A stretch of DNA of 64,000 nt from Microbacterium caowuchunii (GCF_008727755.1 NZ_CP044231.1:1054001-1118000), one strand, 5' to 3'; numbered from the stretch's first letter, positions 25,388-34,377 are shown. Notes: generated by a model not told the origin, from the letters alone. Program-made: numbers and translations.

Positions 25388-26827
25388 TCAGAGCACGATG
25401 ACGCCGGTGGCCAGCAGCACGATCGCCGCGACCGCCCCCGCCGCGGCGAGGACGAACACCACCGCTTCGACGCGGGTGAACACGCGCGCGCCGCGTTCCC
25501 GCCGCGCGAGGGCGAACAGGATCGTGCCCGGGACGATGATCAGCAGGGAGAGCAGGAGGTACGCCACCCCCGCGGCGTACAGCAGGAACGCGGTGTAGCC
25601 CGTCGCCAGCACCGCGATCGTCAGATCCCGGCGCCGGGCCCGTTCACCTCGCCGGTACCCCTCGCCGGTGGCGGCGAGTTTCAGCGCGTACGCGGCGGAC
25701 AGGAGGAACGGGATCAGAACGAGCGAACTCGTGAGGTCGAGCGCCACGTCGAAGGCGTTCTCGGCGAACAGGGCGACGACGAGCATGAGCTGCACGAGGC
25801 CGGTCGACATCGTCAGTGCGCCGATGGGCGTGTCCCGCCGGTCGGTCCGCGCGAGGAAACGGGGCAGGTCCCCGCCCCGTGCGGCGACGAGGAGGACCTC
25901 CGCGGCCATGAGGGTCCAGGCGAGGTACGCCCCGAGCACCGCGACGATGAGCGCGACGCTGACCAGCACAGCCCCCCACGGCCCGACCGCGGCATCGAGC
26001 ACGCCACCCATCGAGGGGTCGTGCAGGGCGGCGATCTCGGCGCGGGGGAGCACCCCGTAGGAGACGATCGTCACCGAGGCGAAGACGGCCAGGACGCTGA
26101 GGAATCCGAGCAGCGTCGCCCGTCCCACGTCCTTCCTGCTGCGCGCGTGCCGCGAGTTCACGCTCGCGCCCTCGATGCCGATGAACACGAAGACGCTCAC
26201 CAGCATGGTCGCGCGCACCTGCTCGAACACCGGCGGGGCGCCCGCTCCGCCGGTCCAGTTCTCCGCGAATACGACCGGGTCGAACACCGTGAGGCAGAGC
26301 ACCACGAACACGACGATCGGCACGGTCTTGGCGATGCTCACCACCCGGTTCGCCGCGGCGGCCTCCCGGACGCCCTGCCGGATGAGCAGGTAGAACAGCC
26401 ACAGGCCCGCCGAGGCGACCAGCACCGCCGCTACGGTGTCGCCGGCGCCCAGGGCGGGGAAGACCGCGCCCAGGGTCGACATGATGAACACCCAGTAGAA
26501 GACGTTCCCCGCGCAGGCGCTCGCCCAGTACCCGAACGCGGAGAAGAACCCGGCGAAGTCCCCGAAGCCCGCCCGGGCGTAGCTGTAGACGCCGGCGTCC
26601 AGAGCGGGCTTGCGCACGGCGAGGATGCTGAACACGAGGGCGAGGGTGAGCATGCCGGCGCCGGCGATGCCCCAGGCGATGAGGGCGCCCGCGACGCCGG
26701 TCTCGGCCGCGAAGGCCCCGGGCAGGGAGAACACGCCCGCGCCGATCATCGAGCCCACGACGAAGGCCGACAGGGTCAGCATCGAGACCCGTGCGGTGGG
26801 CGGTGCATCGCGGCGGGGATCGGTCAT
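25388..26827 (-). CDS. APC-family amino-acid antiporter (arginine/ornithine type)
   Basis: A 479-residue transporter with twelve or more hydrophobic helices. The N-terminal fold begins with VGSMIGAGVFSLPGAFA, the GxG loop of APC substrate binding, followed by GVYSYARAGFGDFAGFFSAFGYW and the conserved FVFIGIEGASVNSRHARSRKDVGRAT. These resemble ArcD/YdgI-type basic amino-acid antiporters. No arginine deiminase genes lie nearby, so the exact exchange partner cannot be read from context. A TAGGGT box lies 8 nt before the ATG. It is divergent from the beta-helix protein gene. Confidence 0.87.
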   Translation of the reverse strand: MTDPRRDAPPTARVSMLTLSAFVVGSMIGAGVFSLPGAFAAETGVAGALIAWGIAGAGMLTLALVFSILAVRKPALDAGVYSYARAGFGDFAGFFSAFGYWASACAGNVFYWVFIMSTLGAVFPALGAGDTVAAVLVASAGLWLFYLLIRQGVREAAAANRVVSIAKTVPIVVFVVLCLTVFDPVVFAENWTGGAGAPPVFEQVRATMLVSVFVFIGIEGASVNSRHARSRKDVGRATLLGFLSVLAVFASVTIVSYGVLPRAEIAALHDPSMGGVLDAAVGPWGAVLVSVALIVAVLGAYLAWTLMAAEVLLVAARGGDLPRFLARTDRRDTPIGALTMSTGLVQLMLVVALFAENAFDVALDLTSSLVLIPFLLSAAYALKLAATGEGYRRGERARRRDLTIAVLATGYTAFLLYAAGVAYLLLSLLIIVPGTILFALARRERGARVFTRVEAVVFVLAAAGAVAAIVLLATGVIVL

Positions 26828-26835
26828 GGCACCAC

Positions 26836-26841
26836 ACCCTA
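26836..26841 (-). promoter_or_regulatory. -10 box of the amino-acid antiporter gene
   Basis: Minus-strand TAGGGT, 8 nt before the ATG at 26827. Confidence 0.4.
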
Positions 26842-26882
26842 ACCCCGCTGACCCGCCCTCGACGGGGACGCCGGAGCGGCCC

Positions 26883-26888
26883 TACGCT
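26883..26888 (+). promoter_or_regulatory. -10 box of the beta-helix protein gene
   Basis: TACGCT with a leader of about 15-20 nt carrying GAGGAGAAC before the ATG at 26911. Confidence 0.45.
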
Positions 26889-26910
26889 GACGGCAACGCG
26901 AGGAGAACCC

Positions 26911-27513
26911 ATGCAGTTCGAGCACCTGGGGGCACGGCCCCGCATCCATCCCGACGCCGTGATCGCGCCCAGCGCCGTCATCTCCGGGGACGTGACCATC
27001 GGGGCGGGATGCCAGGTGCTCCACGGCGCCGTCCTCACGGCGGAGGGCGGACCGGTGGTCCTCGGCGAGCACGTGATCGTGATGGAGAACGCCCTCATCC
27101 GGGCGACGTCGGTCAACTCCGTCCGGATCGGCTCGCATGTGCTGGTCGGTCCGATGGCCAGCATCTCCGGCGCGACGATCGCCGACGAGGTGTTCCTGGC
27201 CACCGGCGTCCGCGTTTTCAACGGTGCGCGGATCGGGACACGCTGCGAGGTCCGCATCAACGCGGTCGTGCACCTGCGCACCGTGCTGCCGCCGGAGACC
27301 ATCGTGCCGATCGCCTGGGTCGCGGTCGGGGATCCGGTGCAGATGCTCTCTCCCGACCGCCACGAGGAGATCTGGGCGTTGCAGCACGACCTCGATTTCC
27401 CGGGCTACGTGTTCGGGCTCGATCGGGAGACGCCGGACCTCATGGCGCAGCTGACCGAACGGTACGGCTCGTCCCTCGCACGGCATCGCGCCGACCGCCG
27501 CCTGGACTCCTGA
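26911..27513 (+). CDS. left-handed beta-helix protein, gamma-carbonic-anhydrase-like without metal ligands
   Basis: A 200-residue protein with hexapeptide repeats (IHPDAVIAPSAVISGDVTIG, VRIGSHVLVGP, ATIADEVFLATG) and a C-terminal helix, the layout of gamma-carbonic anhydrase/PaaY proteins. Aligned by eye to YrdA-type sequences, the three metal-binding histidines are replaced: the first (usually xLH) is ALIRAT, and the GHxxxLHG pair is VGPMASISG. The fold is clear but carbonic anhydrase activity is unlikely. It may instead be a non-catalytic scaffold, or an acyltransferase without the usual ligands. GAGGAGAAC precedes the ATG. Convergent with ppc. Confidence 0.82.
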   Translation: MQFEHLGARPRIHPDAVIAPSAVISGDVTIGAGCQVLHGAVLTAEGGPVVLGEHVIVMENALIRATSVNSVRIGSHVLVGPMASISGATIADEVFLATGVRVFNGARIGTRCEVRINAVVHLRTVLPPETIVPIAWVAVGDPVQMLSPDRHEEIWALQHDLDFPGYVFGLDRETPDLMAQLTERYGSSLARHRADRRLDS

Positions 27514-27531
27514 CCCGGCGGCGCGCGGCGA

Positions 27532-30204
27532 TCACCCCGTGTTCTGGAGTCCGGCCGCGACGCCCGAGACGGAGAGCAGCAGCAGTCGCTGCTGACCGGC
27601 ATCCGGTGCGGCGTCCTCCGGGGCGTCCCGGAGGGCGCGCAGGGCACGCAGCTGCAGCAGGGACAGGGCGTCCACGTACGGGCTGCGCAGCTTCACGGCG
27701 CGCTGCAGGACGGGCTTGTTCGCGAGGAGTCCATCCCCACCGGCGATCCGGATGACCCAGTCGCGCGTGAGCGTCATCTCGTCCATGACGAGTTCGGCGA
27801 GGTCGGCACGGTCGCCGAGGGCGAGGTACCTGCGGGCGATCCGGTCGTCGGCCTTGGCCAGGCTCATCCCGACGTTGTCGATCATCGCCCGGAAGAGCGG
27901 CCACTGCTCGTAGGCCTCGCGCAGCATCTGCTCATCGCCCACCGCCGACAGCGCGGTACCCAGACCGAACCAGCCGGCCAGGTTGATGCGCGCCTGCGTC
28001 CACGCGAAGACCCACGGGATGGCGCGCAGATCCTCGAGGGACTCGACCGACAGGCCGCGGCGGGCGGGCCGGGAGCCGAGGGCCAGCAGGCCGACCTCCT
28101 CCATGGGGGTGACGGTGGCGAACCACGGCGCGAAGCCCGGTGCCTTCACGAGGGAGAAGAACCGCTCCCGCGACGACTCCTCCATCACCCGGGCGATGTC
28201 CGCGTAACGGGCCGCCGCACGGCGGTTCCGCTCCTCGTTGGACGGGGCGGAGGCCATCAGGATCGCCGCGGCGACCTGGTCGATGTGGCGCATCGCGATC
28301 GCCGGGTCGCCATAGCGGGCGAAGATGACCTCGCCCTGCTCGGTGAGCTTGAACCTGCCGTCCACCGAGTGCGGCGGCTGCGCGAGGATCGCGCTGTTGG
28401 CCGGGCCGCCACCGCGCCCGAGCGCACCGCCCCGGCCGTGGAACAGCGTCAGCTCTATCCGGTTCTGCTGCGCCCACTCGGCGATCGCGGCCTGGGCCTC
28501 GTAGAGGGCGAGATTCGCCGCGACCGGGCCGACGTCCTTGGAGGAGTCGGAGTAGCCGAGCATCACCTCGAGGCGCCGTTCGGTCTGCGCCAGGCGGGCG
28601 GCGAAGTCGGGGTCGTCGACGATCTCGGCGAGGATCCCGGGCGCGGCCTGGAGGTCGTTGAAGGTCTCGAACAGCGGGATGACGTCGAGGACCGGGGGCT
28701 GCGCATCCGGCCCGACCGCATAGCGCGCCAGCCGGTGCACGTTCGCGAGGTCCTGCGCGGAACGGGTGAAGGAGACGATGTACCGGCCGGCGGCCCGGGG
28801 GCCGAAGCGCTCCTGGATGTAGGCGATCGCGCGGAAGACCTCGAGCACCTCCTCCGTGAGCTCGCTGCGCGCACCACCGGCGTCGAGTTCGGCGAGCACC
28901 TTCGCGTGCACGGCGGAGTGCTGACGCACCTCGAGCTCGGCCAGGTGGAAGCCGTAGGTCTGCACCTGCCAGATGAGCTGCTGCAGGTGGCCGTACGCCT
29001 GACGCGGCGCGCCTCCATCGGCCAGCGATGCCTGCACGGTGCGCAGGTCCTCGAGCAGATGCTCGGGGTCCCGGTACGCGAGGTCGGCATTGCGGGTGCG
29101 GGTGGCGGCGATGCGACGGGCGAGCAGCAGCATGATGCGCCGGTGCGGCTCGTTGGGGGAGCGCTGCGCGATCTCGTCGGCGGCGTCCTCGTCGGCGCTG
29201 CGGAGCTTGGTCCACAGGGCCAGGAGGGCGTCGCTCGGGGGCGTCGTCCCGGCATCCAGGGTCAGCGTCCGGCCGATCCGGTTCGCGGCCCGCTCGAGGC
29301 CGAGGAGCACGTGCTCGCTCGCGATCCCCGCGGCCGTCCGGGTGACCTTGGCGGTCACATAGGGGTTGCCGTCACGGTCCCCACCTACCCAGGTCCCGAC
29401 GCGCACGAACGGCTGGACGATGGGGGCGCGGCTGCCTGCGGCGGGCCCCTGGAGTGCGTCGTCGACGCGGCGGTACACGTGCGGGACGGCGGTGAAGAGC
29501 GTGTCGTCGAACGCGGCCATCACCGAGCGCACCTCGTCGGTGGGCGAGGGCTTCTCCGGCCGCAGGGGCGCGGTCCGCCAGAGGGTGTCGATCTCCTCCA
29601 GCATCCGGCGCTGCGAGCGCCGCTGCTCCGCGCCGCCCTGCACCGAGGTGTCGTGCTCCTCGAGCAGCCCGGAGAGCCGGCGGATGCCCGTCGAGATCGC
29701 GCGGCGGCGGGCCTCGGTGGGATGAGCGGTGAAGACGGGGTGGAACCGGAGGGCGCGCAGGCGGTTCAGCGCGGTGTCGTCGCCGACCTCCTCGGCGAGC
29801 CGGACGAACGCCGCCGCGACCGAGTCGGCCGCGTCCTCGCGCTCGGGACGGCCGTCGCGCTCGCGCAGCACCCGCACCCGCTGGTGCTCCTCGGCGAGGT
29901 TCACGAGGTGGAAGTAGACGGTGAACGCGCGGGCGACCTCGTCGGCCCGCTCGACCGAGAACGAATCGGCGATGGCAGCCGCCCGGGCGAACGCTTCGTC
30001 GCTCTCGTCGGTGTACGCCTGGATCGTCGCCGTGCGGAGGCGCTCGACGTCCTCGTACAGTCCCGGCGACCCGCTCTCGCGCAGAACCCGACCGAGCAGA
30101 GAACCCAGCAGGCGGACATCGCCGCGCATCTGCTCGGGAATCTCCTGGCCCGCCTCGTGACGTCCGACGAGGTCGAGAGCTTCGGTGGGGGTGGGCTCAT
30201 GCAT
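27532..30204 (-). CDS. ppc: phosphoenolpyruvate carboxylase
   Basis: This 890-residue anaplerotic enzyme carboxylates phosphoenolpyruvate to oxaloacetate. The catalytic His is in VFTAHPTEARRR near residue 155; other signatures are VGTWVGGDRDGNPYVTAKV, VMLGYSDSSKDVGPVAANL, FHGRGGALGRGGGPAN and the C-terminal LLLSVSGVAAGLQNTG. Length is usual for actinobacteria. The ATG at 30204 is 7 nt from a TACCGT box. It is the first dedicated TCA-filling step and complements eno and fumC in the same region. Confidence 0.97.
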   Translation of the reverse strand: MHEPTPTEALDLVGRHEAGQEIPEQMRGDVRLLGSLLGRVLRESGSPGLYEDVERLRTATIQAYTDESDEAFARAAAIADSFSVERADEVARAFTVYFHLVNLAEEHQRVRVLRERDGRPEREDAADSVAAAFVRLAEEVGDDTALNRLRALRFHPVFTAHPTEARRRAISTGIRRLSGLLEEHDTSVQGGAEQRRSQRRMLEEIDTLWRTAPLRPEKPSPTDEVRSVMAAFDDTLFTAVPHVYRRVDDALQGPAAGSRAPIVQPFVRVGTWVGGDRDGNPYVTAKVTRTAAGIASEHVLLGLERAANRIGRTLTLDAGTTPPSDALLALWTKLRSADEDAADEIAQRSPNEPHRRIMLLLARRIAATRTRNADLAYRDPEHLLEDLRTVQASLADGGAPRQAYGHLQQLIWQVQTYGFHLAELEVRQHSAVHAKVLAELDAGGARSELTEEVLEVFRAIAYIQERFGPRAAGRYIVSFTRSAQDLANVHRLARYAVGPDAQPPVLDVIPLFETFNDLQAAPGILAEIVDDPDFAARLAQTERRLEVMLGYSDSSKDVGPVAANLALYEAQAAIAEWAQQNRIELTLFHGRGGALGRGGGPANSAILAQPPHSVDGRFKLTEQGEVIFARYGDPAIAMRHIDQVAAAILMASAPSNEERNRRAAARYADIARVMEESSRERFFSLVKAPGFAPWFATVTPMEEVGLLALGSRPARRGLSVESLEDLRAIPWVFAWTQARINLAGWFGLGTALSAVGDEQMLREAYEQWPLFRAMIDNVGMSLAKADDRIARRYLALGDRADLAELVMDEMTLTRDWVIRIAGGDGLLANKPVLQRAVKLRSPYVDALSLLQLRALRALRDAPEDAAPDAGQQRLLLLSVSGVAAGLQNTG

Positions 30205-30211
30205 GCCTTCA

Positions 30212-30217
30212 ACGGTA
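30212..30217 (-). promoter_or_regulatory. -10 box of ppc
   Basis: Minus-strand TACCGT, 7 nt before the ATG of ppc. Confidence 0.5.
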
Positions 30218-30359
30218 GTCGCCGATTCACGCGCTTCCCGTCACATCCGGGTCCTCCGGGGTGCCCGACCCGGTCGCGGACACCCCTCGCAGAGCCCGCC
30301 GATCTCGTATCGTTGCCGGGACATCCCCACCGTCGATCCGCCGTCGAGGAGACCCGCCC

Positions 30360-31046
30360 ATGACCGATCCCTCCCCGGCCGAGTCCGCCCCCGAAGAGAC
30401 GGGGGACGGGCTGCGCCGTGCCGCCGAGGTCATGCACGCGGTGCGCGAGCGCTGCGTCTGGACGCAGGCGATCGACCACCGCGCCCTGCTTCCCTATCTC
30501 GTCGAGGAGAGCCACGAGGTCATCGAGGCCGTCGAGACCGGCACGCGCGCCGAGCTGCGGGAAGAGCTGGGCGACCTGCTCTGGCAGGTGCTGTTCCACG
30601 CCGAGATCGCCTCCGAGGACGCGGAGGACCCGTTCGACATCGACGACGTGGCCGCCGCGCTCGCGGAGAAGATGGTCCGCCGGCATCCGCACGTGTTCGC
30701 CGACGCGGTGGCCACGACGCCCGAGGAGGTGCTGGTGCACTGGAACGCGGCGAAGGCCGCGGAGAAGCGGGAACGGCGCAGCGTGCTCGAGGGCGTCCCG
30801 CGATCCATGCCGGCGCTGGCGCTCGCGCAGAAGCTGCTCGCACGCGCCGAGGCGGTCGGGGCGCCGGCGGATCCGGTCCGGCCCCTGGAGCTCGCGACCG
30901 AGGCGGACCTCGGCGATGCCCTCCTGGCGCTGGTCGCGCACGCCCGTGCCGAGGGCTGGGATGCCGAGCGGGCGATGCGCACCCGCATCCGGGAACTGGA
31001 GTCCGACATCCGTACCGCCGAGGGCGGGTCCGCCGACCTGGGATGA
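30360..31046 (+). CDS. mazG: MazG nucleoside triphosphate pyrophosphohydrolase
   Basis: A 228-residue all-alpha NTP pyrophosphohydrolase that clears aberrant or oxidised (d)NTPs. The metal-binding EExxE...ExxD pattern is seen as PYLVEESHEVIEAVETG and LREELGDLLWQVLFHAEIA (residues about 46-85). The usual CPWD start is altered to CVWTQAIDHRALLPYL. GAGGAG precedes the ATG. In M. tuberculosis mazG lies just after mfd in the equivalent block; here ppc and four other genes intervene. The stop TGA sits inside the GATGAT box of hisS. Confidence 0.93.
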   Translation: MTDPSPAESAPEETGDGLRRAAEVMHAVRERCVWTQAIDHRALLPYLVEESHEVIEAVETGTRAELREELGDLLWQVLFHAEIASEDAEDPFDIDDVAAALAEKMVRRHPHVFADAVATTPEEVLVHWNAAKAAEKRERRSVLEGVPRSMPALALAQKLLARAEAVGAPADPVRPLELATEADLGDALLALVAHARAEGWDAERAMRTRIRELESDIRTAEGGSADLG

Positions 31047-31047
31047 T
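31042..31047 (+). promoter_or_regulatory. -10-like box of hisS overlapping the mazG stop
   Basis: GATGAT followed by 6 nt and the GTG of hisS; the mazG stop codon TGA (31044-31046) is inside the box. Confidence 0.35.
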
Positions 31048-31053
31048 GGTTCC

Positions 31054-32334
31054 GTGGCAGCTGTGAACCCGCCGCGCGGAATGCGCGATTTCCTCCCCGC
31101 TGAGAAGGCCCGCCGAGAGCAGGTGCTCGCCGTCATCCGCGAGCGGTACCGCGCGCACGGGTTCGACGAGATCGAGACCCCGGTCGTGGAGGACTACGAC
31201 CGGCTGCACGCCGGCATGGGCGGCGACAACGAGAAGCTCGCGTTCAACGTCATGAAGCGGGGACTGGATGCCGAGGCGATCCGTGCCGCTGCGGACGATC
31301 CCGCGGCGCTCAGCGACCTCGGGCTGCGCTTCGACCTGACGGTGCCCCTCGCCCGGTTCTACGCCTCTCATCGCGGTGAGCTGCCCGGAGTGTTCCGCGC
31401 GATCCAGATCGCACCGGTCTGGCGGGCCGAGCGGCCGCAGAAGGGCCGCTACCGCCAGTTCGTGCAGTGCGACATCGACATCATCGGCGACGCGTCCGCG
31501 CGGGCCGAGGCGGAGCTCATCACGGCGACCCTCGACACGCTGGACGCGCTCGGGCTCGAGGGTGCGAGCGTGCGGATCAACGACCGGCGCGCGCTCGACG
31601 CCATGCTCGACGTGTTCGGCTTCGCCGCCGAGGAGCGCCCCGGGGTGCTGATCACGATCGACAAGCTGGACAAGATCGGGCCGGCCGGCGTCGTGGCCGA
31701 GCTGCGCGAGCGCGGCGTCACCGCATCCGCCGTCGACGCCTTCGCGACGTTCCTCGACCGCGCTGCAGCGGACGTCCCGGTCTTCGGCGAGGACCAGATC
31801 CGAGCCGGCCTGCCGGCCGGCGTCGGCGACGAGATCGTCGCGCACCTGGTCGGCATCGGCGAGGCCGTGCAGGCGGCCCGTCCCGGCGCGGACGTGCCGC
31901 TCGTGTTCGACCCGTTCCTGGTGCGCGGGATGGGCTACTACACCGGCACGATCTTCGAACTCGCCCACCCCTCCGTGTCGTACTCGCTCGGCGGTGGCGG
32001 ACGCTACGACGGCATGATCGGGCGTTTCCTCGGCCAGGAGGTGCCCGCCGTCGGCTTCTCGATCGGCTTCGAGCGGATCGTCGACCTCGTGCAGCAGGCG
32101 ACGGATGCGGGGACGTCCGCGGTCGTCCTCGTCCACGACAGGGACGTGCCGGTCGCCGAGCTGGTCGCGCTGAAGTCGGCGCTCGTGCGCGACGGCCGCC
32201 GGGTGCGGCTGGAGCAGCGCACGAAGAACCTGAAGGCGCTGCTGGAGCGGGCCACCGCCGACGGCTACACCGCCTTCGCGACGGTCTCCGCCGGAACCGC
32301 GCCCGAGGACCTGGAGCTCAAGCCCCTCGGCTGA
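31054..32334 (+). CDS. hisS: histidyl-tRNA synthetase
   Basis: A 426-residue class II synthetase that charges tRNA-His. It starts PPRGMRDFLPAEKARREQV, has motif 2 as VWRAERPQKGRYRQFVQCDID with the ATP-binding Arg, the HisA signature LVRGMGYYTGTIFE and motif 3 GGGGRYDGMIGRFLG with GFSIGFERI. A C-terminal anticodon-binding domain follows (LVALKSALVRDGRRVRLE). The GTG at 31054 is chosen because the conserved N-terminus begins there; no good Shine-Dalgarno site is present and a GATGAT box lies at leaderless spacing. Confidence 0.96.
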   Translation: MAAVNPPRGMRDFLPAEKARREQVLAVIRERYRAHGFDEIETPVVEDYDRLHAGMGGDNEKLAFNVMKRGLDAEAIRAAADDPAALSDLGLRFDLTVPLARFYASHRGELPGVFRAIQIAPVWRAERPQKGRYRQFVQCDIDIIGDASARAEAELITATLDTLDALGLEGASVRINDRRALDAMLDVFGFAAEERPGVLITIDKLDKIGPAGVVAELRERGVTASAVDAFATFLDRAAADVPVFGEDQIRAGLPAGVGDEIVAHLVGIGEAVQAARPGADVPLVFDPFLVRGMGYYTGTIFELAHPSVSYSLGGGGRYDGMIGRFLGQEVPAVGFSIGFERIVDLVQQATDAGTSAVVLVHDRDVPVAELVALKSALVRDGRRVRLEQRTKNLKALLERATADGYTAFATVSAGTAPEDLELKPLG

Positions 32335-32357
32335 CCCCGCGCCTCCGGTGTCCTCTT

Positions 32358-32432
32358 CCCGCGAGACTGCATAGGCCGCACGAGACAGCGGCTGGTGACG
32401 TCCGTCTCGTGGCCACGATGCAGTCTCGCGGG
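32358..32432. repeat. palindromic element A (75 bp)
   Basis: An intergenic element between convergent hisS and the DUF4442 gene. Outer arms CCCGCGAGACTGCAT (32358-32372) and its exact complement (32418-32432) enclose an inner pair ACGAGAC/GTCTCGT with adjoining GGCC on both sides. It is related, at identical length and without gaps, to element B at 34232-34306. It could terminate both convergent genes, and may also be a dispersed repeat. Confidence 0.85.
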
Positions 32433-32473
32433 CGGAAGCGCCGGGCGGAAGCGCCGGGGGACGGGTGGCGGCC

Positions 32474-32944
32474 TCACCGCGTCGCGGCGGTCACCCGCTT
32501 CTTCTCGCGGACGTACACCTCGCGACGCACGCGCGCGACTACGTCGCCGTCCGCATCCGTGATGGCTGTCTCGAACCACTCGAGCACCTTCGCGCCCCCG
32601 CGCGCACGCTCACGGAGCTCCTCCGTTTTCTCCCGGGGGACCACGAACTGCGCCGTCAGGATGCCGCGGCCGGGCTTGACGAACTCGATCTCCCCGCGGG
32701 TGTCCCACACGACGTAGTCGCGCCCGAGCTGATGCATCACGAGCATGAAGAAGTACGGGTCGGTCATCGCCGACATCGACCCGCCGAACGCGGTCTTCAC
32801 GTAGTTGCGGGTCAGCAGGTTCACGTGCAGTTCCACCGTGGCGCTGGTCCAGTCCTCGGCGAACCGCTTCACCCGGATGCCGGAGAACAGGTTGGGCGCC
32901 CAGAGACTCATGCCCCGGGCGAGGCGGCGTGGGGTGATTCGCAT
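32474..32944 (-). CDS. DUF4442 hotdog-fold protein, thioesterase-like
   Basis: A 156-residue hotdog-fold protein of the DUF4442 family, related to PaaI-type acyl-CoA thioesterases. Visible features are SLWAPNLFSGIRVKRFAEDWTS at the start, the hotdog helix YVKTAFGGSMSAMTDPYFFML, and VVWDTRGEIEFVKPGRG. Substrate and role are not known. The ATG at 32944 is the likely start; upstream in-frame GTG is at 32950. It shares the minus strand with glycerate kinase, and the two-gene block is bracketed by palindromes A and B. Confidence 0.85.
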   Translation of the reverse strand: MRITPRRLARGMSLWAPNLFSGIRVKRFAEDWTSATVELHVNLLTRNYVKTAFGGSMSAMTDPYFFMLVMHQLGRDYVVWDTRGEIEFVKPGRGILTAQFVVPREKTEELRERARGGAKVLEWFETAITDADGDVVARVRREVYVREKKRVTAATR

Positions 32945-33021
32945 GCGCACCAGTGTGCCGGGGAGGCGAAGCCGGGGTGGGAATCGTTTGTGGAGAGCCC
33001 ACAACGACGCCGCGCGCTGCG

Positions 33022-34209
33022 TCAGTACTCCGTGAGCGGAAGCCCGCGTCCCGCCGCGTACAGCCGGGCGACGGATGCCGCGGTGCGTTCGGCATCCGCG
33101 AGCACGCTCGCGCGCAGCTCGTCCAGCGTGGCGGGGCCGGAGGCCAGCGGCAACGCCGCGGCGATCCCGGCTGCCCGCGCCTGCGCGGGGGGCAGGGCGA
33201 CCGACCCGGCGAGGACGACGACCGGCACCGCATCCGGAGTCATCTCCCGGACGCCGGAGACGACTTTGCCGGCGAGGGACTCGGCGTCGAAGCGGCCCTC
33301 TCCGGTGATCACGAGATCGGCGTCGGCGAGTACCGCCTCGGCGCCGACGGATGCGGCGACCACCCGCCAACCCGGTTCCAGTTGCGCGCCGAACAGAGCC
33401 ACGAGCGGAGCAGCCGTGCCACCGGCGGCTCCCGCTCCGGGCAGACCGCGGATGTCGATGCCGGACCTGTCGGCGAGGACGGCCGCCATCCGCTCGAGCC
33501 CCTCCTCCAACGCCCGCACCTCGTGCGCGTTCGCGCCCTTCTGCGGGGCGAAGACGACCGCGGTGCCCCGCGGTCCGACGAGCGGATGGGTGACGTCGCA
33601 GGCGATGCGCCAGCGCACGGACCGGGCACGTGGGTGCACTCCGGCGGTGTCCAGCGCGTTCAGGTGCCGGAGGGCTGCGCCGCCGGGAGGGAGTCCGCGG
33701 CCGTCGGCGTCGGTCAGTGCCGCACCGAGGGCCTGCAGCATCCCGGCTCCGCCGTCCGTGCTCGCGGAGCCGCCGAGGAAGAGGACGACCTCCTCGACTC
33801 CGGCGTCGAGGACGGCTCGCAGGACCGTGCCGACACCGAAGGTGCTCGCGGTCAGGGGTTGCAGGGGGAGGTCCGACACGAGGGGGAGTCCGTTCGCCTC
33901 CGCGGCCTCGACGATGCCGGTCCGGCCGTCGACGGAGATCGCGTAGCGGGCGGTCACGGGGCGCCCCGCCGCATCCGTCGTCTCGATCCGGTGTTCCGTC
34001 GCAGTCCCCGTTCCGAGGATCGCGTCTAGCGAGCCCTCACCGCCGTCGGCCAGCGGCAGGGTCCGGACGACCGGTTCCGGACGGATGCCGGCCAGGCCGG
34101 AGGCGATCCCGGTCGCGATGGCCTCGGCGATCCGGGCCGCGGTCGCGCTGCCTTTGAATGAATCCGGCGCGACGACGATCCGGATCGGTCGGTCCACGTG
34201 TGCGTCCAT
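33022..34209 (-). CDS. glycerate kinase (GarK/GlxK type)
   Basis: A 395-residue glycerate kinase that phosphorylates D-glycerate, feeding lower glycolysis. Signatures are VVAPDSFKGSATAARIAEAI at the N-terminus, PLADGGEGSLDAI, the glycine-rich FLGGSASTDGGAGMLQALG, FAPQKGANAHEV and the C-terminal ITGEGRFDAESLAGKVVSGV. The product (2- or 3-phosphoglycerate) enters near enolase, whose gene is 1 kb downstream on the other strand. A CAGAAT -10-like box lies 6 nt before the ATG at 34209. Confidence 0.93.
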   Translation of the reverse strand: MDAHVDRPIRIVVAPDSFKGSATAARIAEAIATGIASGLAGIRPEPVVRTLPLADGGEGSLDAILGTGTATEHRIETTDAAGRPVTARYAISVDGRTGIVEAAEANGLPLVSDLPLQPLTASTFGVGTVLRAVLDAGVEEVVLFLGGSASTDGGAGMLQALGAALTDADGRGLPPGGAALRHLNALDTAGVHPRARSVRWRIACDVTHPLVGPRGTAVVFAPQKGANAHEVRALEEGLERMAAVLADRSGIDIRGLPGAGAAGGTAAPLVALFGAQLEPGWRVVAASVGAEAVLADADLVITGEGRFDAESLAGKVVSGVREMTPDAVPVVVLAGSVALPPAQARAAGIAAALPLASGPATLDELRASVLADAERTAASVARLYAAGRGLPLTEY

Positions 34210-34231
34210 GCCGCGATTCTGGTCCCTTCAC

Positions 34232-34306
34232 CCCGCGAGAGGGCAGGCGAACCACGAGACGGACCGAAAAGGGCCCGGTCTCGTGCCGGCCATGCCGTCT
34301 TGCGGG
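34232..34306. repeat. palindromic element B (75 bp)
   Basis: Outer arms CCCGCGAGA (34232-34240) and TCTTGCGGG (34298-34306, one G-T pair) and inner arms CACGAGAC (34253-34260) and GTCTCGTG (34278-34285). Laid against element A without gaps, the outer-arm ends, the inner arms and the block ATGC-GTCT-GCGGG coincide position by position (about 47 of 75 matches by hand count), while the loop differs. It lies between divergent glycerate kinase and the methyltransferase gene. Confidence 0.8.
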
Positions 34307-34377
34307 AGGCCTCGCGGGAGGGGGAGGGGTTGACCGGCACGAAGGCCGGCGGTTGGCTGGGCCGGGTGAACGACACG

